Assembly (NCBI RefSeq): GCF_015477605.1
Contig: NZ_JADLQX010000044.1
Coordinates: forward strand, 1 to 44,643
Length of the DNA stretch: 44,643 nucleotides
Origin: Nocardia amamiensis
GTDB taxonomy: Bacteria; Actinomycetota; Actinomycetes; Mycobacteriales; Mycobacteriaceae
Direction: 5' to 3'
In this document: one piece after another, positions 40,815-44,643 of the stretch
Layout of the letters: each line of letters begins with the position of its first letter
Numbering within the stretch: position 1 is the stretch's first letter
Notes under the pieces: generated by a model
Seen by the model: the letters and a program-made list of their open reading frames with translations, nothing else
Database searches by the model: none
Told to the model about the DNA's origin: nothing
Translations under genes and position numbers: made by a program

Positions 40815-41028
40815 CATGCTAAAGCTATTGACTCCCTATGTACTACGCAGGAATGCTTGGTAAATCGGATCCAGGCGCCGGTCGGCAACACCTTCGTCCG
40901 CCGCTGGATTCGTCCTCAATGCCATACCGCGATGGTCCTGTACATGGCTCTGCACAGCAGATCCCGGAGACAACGAGTAGCAGCCGATGACCGAACACCT
41001 TGCGTCTGGTCCCGAAGGGGGCGCTGAG

Positions 41029-41586
41029 ATGAAGTCGCACATCGCCGCGCCGAGGAGGTTCGTCCCGGCGGCCATTGACGGCGATGCCCCTGCCATCGAA
41101 CGTTCGCAAGTATCGTCCCCTCTCGAAGACGACGAATTTTTCAGCGATTTCGCCCGGCTGTACAACGCCGGGTCTTCGCGCTCGGACGTGCCGAAGGCGT
41201 TAGCGCCCCACTTTGCTTTCCCTGAAGGCCCGGACGAGGCGCCGATCGCCGCCTTGCACTGTTCGGTGACCGCGATCAACCGGCGGGGACGTCTGTCAGC
41301 AAAGTCCCTGCTCAGCCTGCTGGGCTGGGGACCAGGACAACGCTTCTCATTCGACGTGGATCAGACGTTGGTCAAGGTTCGCCGGTCAGGTGCAGGCTGG
41401 CCGTTGGGAAACGACGGATTCCTTGTTCTTCCCGCAGACGTCCGCAATAGGAGCAATATCAATGCCGGTGATCGGATCCTGATGGCGGCATCCCTCCAAC
41501 ACGATCTCCTTGTCGTGTACCCACCCAAAGCACTGACCGCCGCCTTGTGGGCATGCTATCCAGACCTCTGGGAGAAGGCTTCGTGA
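41029..41586 (+). CDS. AbrB/SpoVT-like domain protein coupled to the integrase
   Basis: 185 residues from the ATG at 41029, chosen for GAAGGGGG seven bases upstream; the ATG at 40987 would add 14 residues. The C-terminal ~110 residues contain two swapped-hairpin-like units: RRGRLSAKSLLSLLGWGPGQ with FSFDVDQTLVKVRR, and FLVLPADVRNRSNINAGDRI with LMAASLQHDLLVVYPP. That is the AbrB pattern in duplicate. It likely binds DNA and may act as the directionality factor or regulator of the recombinase. Its TGA overlaps the integrase GTG (GTGA), an arrangement that sets a fixed ratio of the two. Confidence 0.75.
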   Translation: MKSHIAAPRRFVPAAIDGDAPAIERSQVSSPLEDDEFFSDFARLYNAGSSRSDVPKALAPHFAFPEGPDEAPIAALHCSVTAINRRGRLSAKSLLSLLGWGPGQRFSFDVDQTLVKVRRSGAGWPLGNDGFLVLPADVRNRSNINAGDRILMAASLQHDLLVVYPPKALTAALWACYPDLWEKAS

Positions 41587-42641
41587 AGGAGGCAGACGCC
41601 GCTGCGTTGCTGGAGAAGATTTCGCAGCTGGTCGGAAAGGACCAAGCGACCATTGCTGTCGAGGTGCCGACCTTTGGCGAATACCTTCCGCGCGTGACTA
41701 ACGCTGTGTCGGCGTTGCAGCGAGAGTCGTATGGCACCTACTGGACCATCGTCCGACGCGAGTGGGAAGCGCGCCGACTGGACGAGCTGGAACCGGCTGA
41801 CATCGTTGGGTTGATGAACCGGCACAAGGCAAATGCGGTTGTTCGCTCGAACTGGCGAGGAGGCGTCGGCGCGGCGCGGAATCTTCTGCATGCGATACGG
41901 TGTGTGTACCGGTTCGCCGTGATGGAGGACCTGATCAGGCCCTCGGCCAATCCGGCCGCGAAGGTGCCGATGCCCCGAAAGACGGCGAGCACCCGCCACG
42001 GACTCACCCCTGAGCAGGTCGCTGATCTTGGCCGCATCGCTACGCGAACCGGCAACGACGTTGAACTCGATGCGTTGATCTTGCGGCTGCACATCGAGAC
42101 GGCGTGCCGACGCGACGCCGTACTGCGACTACGCATCGACGAATTGAGCGCAGACGACTGCACCGCCCTCCTGCACCACAAAGGCGGCGTCGATGCCTGG
42201 CATCCGATCAGCCCGACTCTGATGCGCAGGCTGACCGAACATTTCGAGCGCCGAGGAGGAAGCGACGCTGCAGCCGGGCATCGAGTGCTGCGGACCCGCA
42301 GCGGCAACCCGATCACCGATCGGCGCTACGACAACCTGCACGAGCGGTTCCATCGGCACTTATCCTGGGCGGAGGCAAAAGGTGTGACCGTGCACTGGCT
42401 ACGTCACACGACTCTCACTTTCGTCGAGCGCGAGTTCGGCGAGGCAGTTGCGCGCCGGTATGCGGCCCACCACGACCCAGGCGCCACCGCGACGCCGATC
42501 TACACGAAGGCGTCGATAGTCGAATGCGCGGAGGCGTTGGTCGCAGTGACCGGGCAACCGCATCCACTTGCCCGAAGTGTCCGGCACCCGTTGGCTTCTC
42601 GGGGTGAAGCATCGAAAGGATTCGACAAAGGGGTATGGTGA
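41583..42641 (+). CDS. Tyrosine site-specific recombinase (integrase)
   Basis: 352 residues from the GTG at 41583 (GGAGAAGG upstream). An N-terminal SAM-like core-binding domain is followed by the catalytic domain with all expected residues: Arg about 176 in ETACRRDAVLRLR, Lys 200 in LLHHKGG, His 271 and Arg 274 in HWLRHTT, His 297 in YAAHHDPG, and the nucleophile Tyr 307 in ATPIYTKAS. It would cut and rejoin the element at its attachment site; such genes usually lie next to it, and a tRNA-3'-like sequence starts 40 bp downstream. Its last 142 bp are also read on the other strand as the tail of the serine recombinase. Confidence 0.88.
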   Translation: MKEADAAALLEKISQLVGKDQATIAVEVPTFGEYLPRVTNAVSALQRESYGTYWTIVRREWEARRLDELEPADIVGLMNRHKANAVVRSNWRGGVGAARNLLHAIRCVYRFAVMEDLIRPSANPAAKVPMPRKTASTRHGLTPEQVADLGRIATRTGNDVELDALILRLHIETACRRDAVLRLRIDELSADDCTALLHHKGGVDAWHPISPTLMRRLTEHFERRGGSDAAAGHRVLRTRSGNPITDRRYDNLHERFHRHLSWAEAKGVTVHWLRHTTLTFVEREFGEAVARRYAAHHDPGATATPIYTKASIVECAEALVAVTGQPHPLARSVRHPLASRGEASKGFDKGVW

Positions 42642-44347
42642 CGGCATGCACACGAAAAGTGTGCAGAAATGGGACAAACCGGGTGTCCGAGTCCCCCTCC
42701 GGACACAGACACTACGCACACGGGTGGTTGTGGAGCAGTTTCTGCCACGACCACCCGTTTTTCGTGGTCATAGGTGAGCTTCAGGCCGAGTTGCCGGTAG
42801 ACCTCGAGTTTGTCGGTGGGGTCAGCTGCCTTCAGTATGTGAACCAGCCCGCCGAGTGAGGTCACAAGCTGGTGGATCTCCTCCTTGTTCAAGTGGTGAT
42901 CGGACCGTTGCTCGGCTTCCAGCGCGGCGAGCTGTGCAGCGGTGGCCTGGCGTTCGCGCTGAACTTGTTGGGTCCAGCTCGCCACAAGGGCCGGGTCGGT
43001 GCCCGCTTCCAGTGCTGCTCGGTACCGGGAAAGTTTGCGGTCGTGTTCGGCAAGCGATCGTCGTGCACTCTCGATGGCGGGTGTGTTGTCGGTCTGGGCG
43101 TCTTCGAGCATGGTCAGCGAATGCTCGATCCGGTCGGGGTGGAAGATGTCGGCCAACCATGAATCGATCGGGGCGCTGAGCTGGTCTTCGCGCAGGTAGA
43201 CGGTCGTCGGGTGGTCGATCTTGTTGGCGAGGGCGTACTCGGAGGGATACCGGCAGCGGTAGTGCGGCAGCCCGTGGTTCCAGTTGCCTTGCATGCGGCG
43301 TCCGCAGGCGTCGTGGAACAACAGTCCCTTGAAGGCGTACGGGTGCTGGCGGCGGGTAGTGGTCCTGCCCGTCGACTGCGGGCCTCGGGCGGCGAGCCGA
43401 AGTTGTGTCTGCTCGAAGACGTCCTTGCTGATGAGCGCGCCATGGGCAGGTTGGTCGGAGTAGACCCACTCCGTCTTCGCGTTCCACGCCAAGCGGGTGT
43501 GATGGCCCAAGGCGACGTCATCGACGTCGATAAGGGACTCCTGCTTGCGCTGTTTGTTCCACACCTCGTAGCCGGTGTAGCGCGGATTGCCCAGGATCGC
43601 GCGCACCGCGCTCTTGGACCACGCGGCGCCGGAGCGATGGCTGTTGCGCCTGCGGTCGTAGGCCGACGGGCACAAGATGTTGTCGGCGGTCAGGCGTTGC
43701 GCGATAGCGAAAATCCCTATGCCGGACAAGTACTCGCTGAAGATCCGTTGCACCACCGGCGCGGTGACAGGGTCGGGTTCAAGGGTATGTAGCCGTTTAC
43801 CGTCGGCGGCTTTGCCCGGATTCGGATGAGGCCCGGCGTCTGCGAGACGATACCCGTAGGGTGGTCGGCCGCCGAGGTAGCGGCCCTCGACTTGCGCTTG
43901 CGCGGCCATGGCGGCGCGGACGCGGATCTTGATGCGGTTGCGTTCGCCTTTGGACATGCCGCCGAACACCGACATGATCAGATCGTGTGCTTCGGAGTCC
44001 GGGTCGATCGGGCCGCCGACCTCCGGCACCCACAGTTGCACGCCGTAGTGGACGAAGACCGGAAACGTCAGCCCGAACTGGTTGCCGTAGAACGCGCGCT
44101 GCGGTTCCCCGATCACGACCGCGTCGAACCCTCGCTCGGGCTCTTTGAGCAGCTCGAGCAACCGCCCGGCTGCGGGGCGGCGCTTCCACGGAATCGACCG
44201 CGACTGCCCGATGTCGAAGAACTCCGCGACGATCTGCCCGTGCTGACCGACCAGAGCGTTCGCTCGTCCGAGCTGCCAGTTGCGAGACGCTTCCGGATCT
44301 TGCTGGTCTTCGGTGGAGACCCGCCCGGCGAAAGCGAACCTGATCAT
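42500..44347 (-). CDS. Large serine recombinase
   Basis: Up to 615 residues from the ATG at 44347, with AGGAGGAATC upstream. The N-terminal resolvase domain has IRFAFAGRVSTEDQQDPEAS, with catalytic Ser 11 in RVST, and FDAVVIGEPQRAFYGNQFGL, MSVFGGMSKGERNRIKIRVR. A recombinase domain (GGRPPYGYRLADAG, ILGNPRYTGYEVWNKQRKQE), a zinc-ribbon-like part (LLFHDACGRRMQGNW, HYRCRYPSEY) and a coiled coil (about 475-530) follow. The family usually ends near KLTYDHEKRVVVAETAP; the last ~75 residues here come from the terminator, the tRNA-like sequence and the antisense of the integrase gene, so the 3' end has been fused to foreign DNA. Confidence 0.88.
   Translation of the reverse strand: MIRFAFAGRVSTEDQQDPEASRNWQLGRANALVGQHGQIVAEFFDIGQSRSIPWKRRPAAGRLLELLKEPERGFDAVVIGEPQRAFYGNQFGLTFPVFVHYGVQLWVPEVGGPIDPDSEAHDLIMSVFGGMSKGERNRIKIRVRAAMAAQAQVEGRYLGGRPPYGYRLADAGPHPNPGKAADGKRLHTLEPDPVTAPVVQRIFSEYLSGIGIFAIAQRLTADNILCPSAYDRRRNSHRSGAAWSKSAVRAILGNPRYTGYEVWNKQRKQESLIDVDDVALGHHTRLAWNAKTEWVYSDQPAHGALISKDVFEQTQLRLAARGPQSTGRTTTRRQHPYAFKGLLFHDACGRRMQGNWNHGLPHYRCRYPSEYALANKIDHPTTVYLREDQLSAPIDSWLADIFHPDRIEHSLTMLEDAQTDNTPAIESARRSLAEHDRKLSRYRAALEAGTDPALVASWTQQVQRERQATAAQLAALEAEQRSDHHLNKEEIHQLVTSLGGLVHILKAADPTDKLEVYRQLGLKLTYDHEKRVVVAETAPQPPVCVVSVSGGGLGHPVCPISAHFSCACRHHTPLSNPFDASPREANGCRTLRASGCGCPVTATNASAHSTIDAFV
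42647..42665. other. Small hairpin beside the integrase stop
   Basis: TGCACAC-GAAAA-GTGTGCA, perfect 7-bp arms, 5 bp after the integrase stop codon. It could be part of an attachment site (arm or core palindrome) or of the terminator region. Confidence 0.5.
42681..42706 (+). other. Degenerate tRNA 3'-end-like sequence, candidate attachment core
   Basis: GGGTG-TCCGAGT-CCCCC followed by TCCGGACA looks like a T-arm with the loop TTCGAGT changed to TCCGAGT and one stem mismatch, then a 3' acceptor strand. No D-arm, anticodon arm or 5' acceptor strand is found upstream, so no whole tRNA is present. Read on the minus strand it gives RGTRTPGL and SGGGL, forms of the C-terminal tails often produced where a reading frame runs into a tRNA gene. 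Confidence 0.4.
42721..42762 (+). terminator. Intrinsic terminator of the integrase operon
   Basis: CGGGTGGTTGTGG (42721-42733) pairs along 13 positions, one of them G-U, with CCACGACCACCCG (42745-42757) around an 11-base loop, and TTTTTC follows. This is the clearest rho-independent terminator in the window, 80 bp beyond the integrase stop. It lies within the reading frame of the serine recombinase tail on the other strand. Confidence 0.85.
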
Positions 44348-44599
44348 TGCTGCGATTCCTCCTGCTGGTTGAGAAAGACATCGGTGTTCGGTGACGACCG
44401 CGCCGCACCGCCCCATCCTCGGGAGTTGTGGCGGAGGAAGTCGGCCGTGGATTCGATGCTGGAATCGGTCGGGGACTATCGACAGTCTCGCCACGAGTCT
44501 CGCGGACATGTCGGAGTGGCCTGTCCCCGGTGAATGAGACCACCTCGAACTAGAGTCCCGTTGGCCCCGGTGAGGGGCCGGAAGGGGACACTGAGAACC

Positions 44600-44643
44600 A
44601 TGGCTGGACGGAAACGGCATTCCGCGGAAGAGATCGTGCGGAA
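44600..44643 (+). mobile_element. 5' end of an IS3-family OrfA transposase, cut by the window edge
   Basis: ATG at 44600 reads MAGRKRHSAEEIVRK up to the edge, the standard start of IS3-type OrfA HTH proteins (x-R-R-x-x-x-E-E-I-V-x-K). A terminal inverted repeat should lie in 44530-44590 but I cannot fix its end without the other side. It separates the serine recombinase from whatever lies to the right. Confidence 0.6.

Larger units (their letters stand above)
40263..40986. other. Regulatory region upstream of the AbrB-integrase operon
   Basis: About 720 bp without a gene. It carries operators at 40678, 40771 and 40802 within 140 bp. TTGAAA (40792) lies between the last two and could be a -35 box, which would put the half site at 40802 inside the promoter spacer. 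Confidence 0.55.

Noticed and set aside
42635..42720. A complete tRNA gene at the integrase end
   Set aside because: Only T-arm- and acceptor-like pieces exist, with mismatches; no D-arm, anticodon arm or matching 5' acceptor strand is found upstream.

Overview
The window is high-GC actinobacterial DNA. Secreted cutinase-fold proteins, a cyclopropane-fatty-acid synthase-like enzyme, a TIGR00027/PPM1-type methyltransferase and a class of T4SS genes typical of mycolic-acid bacteria suggest Nocardia or a close relative (inference; no rRNA or housekeeping gene is present to prove it). Most of it reads as an integrated conjugative element with its accessory genes, bounded on the right by two unrelated integrases that meet tail to tail.

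Layout, right to left because most genes are on the minus strand. (1) 44.6-41.0 kb: the first codons of an IS3-type transposase at the edge; a large serine recombinase; an intrinsic terminator next to a degenerate tRNA 3'-end-like sequence; a tyrosine recombinase translationally coupled to an AbrB-like protein. (2) 40.98-32.6 kb, accessory and regulatory: an XRE-type regulator, a class A FAD monooxygenase, a large STAND/LuxR regulator with a leaderless-looking start, a SAM methyltransferase. (3) 31.7-21.5 kb, one long minus-strand chain: a 35-residue membrane peptide, a cutinase-fold secreted protein, a possible mobilization accessory protein, three small membrane proteins, a PAS/GAF-like protein, then a lipid-enzyme trio (cyclopropane synthase-like, Baeyer-Villiger monooxygenase, acyl-CoA oxidase/dehydrogenase). 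Nearly every junction is an ATGA/GTGA/TAATG overlap. (4) 20.3-8.9 kb, the transfer machine: two secreted envelope proteins, a second cutinase-fold protein that lacks the nucleophile serine, VirB8-like and DUF8175/8176-like proteins, two small membrane proteins, a P-loop-like protein, a VirB6-like channel, an SCO6880-like protein and a VirB4-like ATPase. (5) 8.85-4.1 kb: a decayed cassette array with two paralogous unknown genes, micro-ORFs, and a repeat family made of a 13-4-13 hairpin plus paired 17-bp boxes, interrupted by an oppositely oriented GNAT acetyltransferase. (6) 3.9-0.1 kb: HTH proteins, a three-domain cell-wall hydrolase and another VirB8-like protein, all overlapping. No relaxase with recognisable catalytic motifs and no VirD4/TraG coupling ATPase is visible, so they probably lie outside the window.

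Two signals are not explained by the genes. A palindromic operator family (CACCC-N5-GGGTG with a T-rich flank) occurs at six or seven places, nearly all between genes, from 20.7 to 40.8 kb and may tie the modules into one regulon, with the XRE protein at 39.3 kb as the obvious candidate regulator. The hairpin/17-bp-box family marks the joints of the cassette array between the VirB4 gene and the DUF4913 gene.
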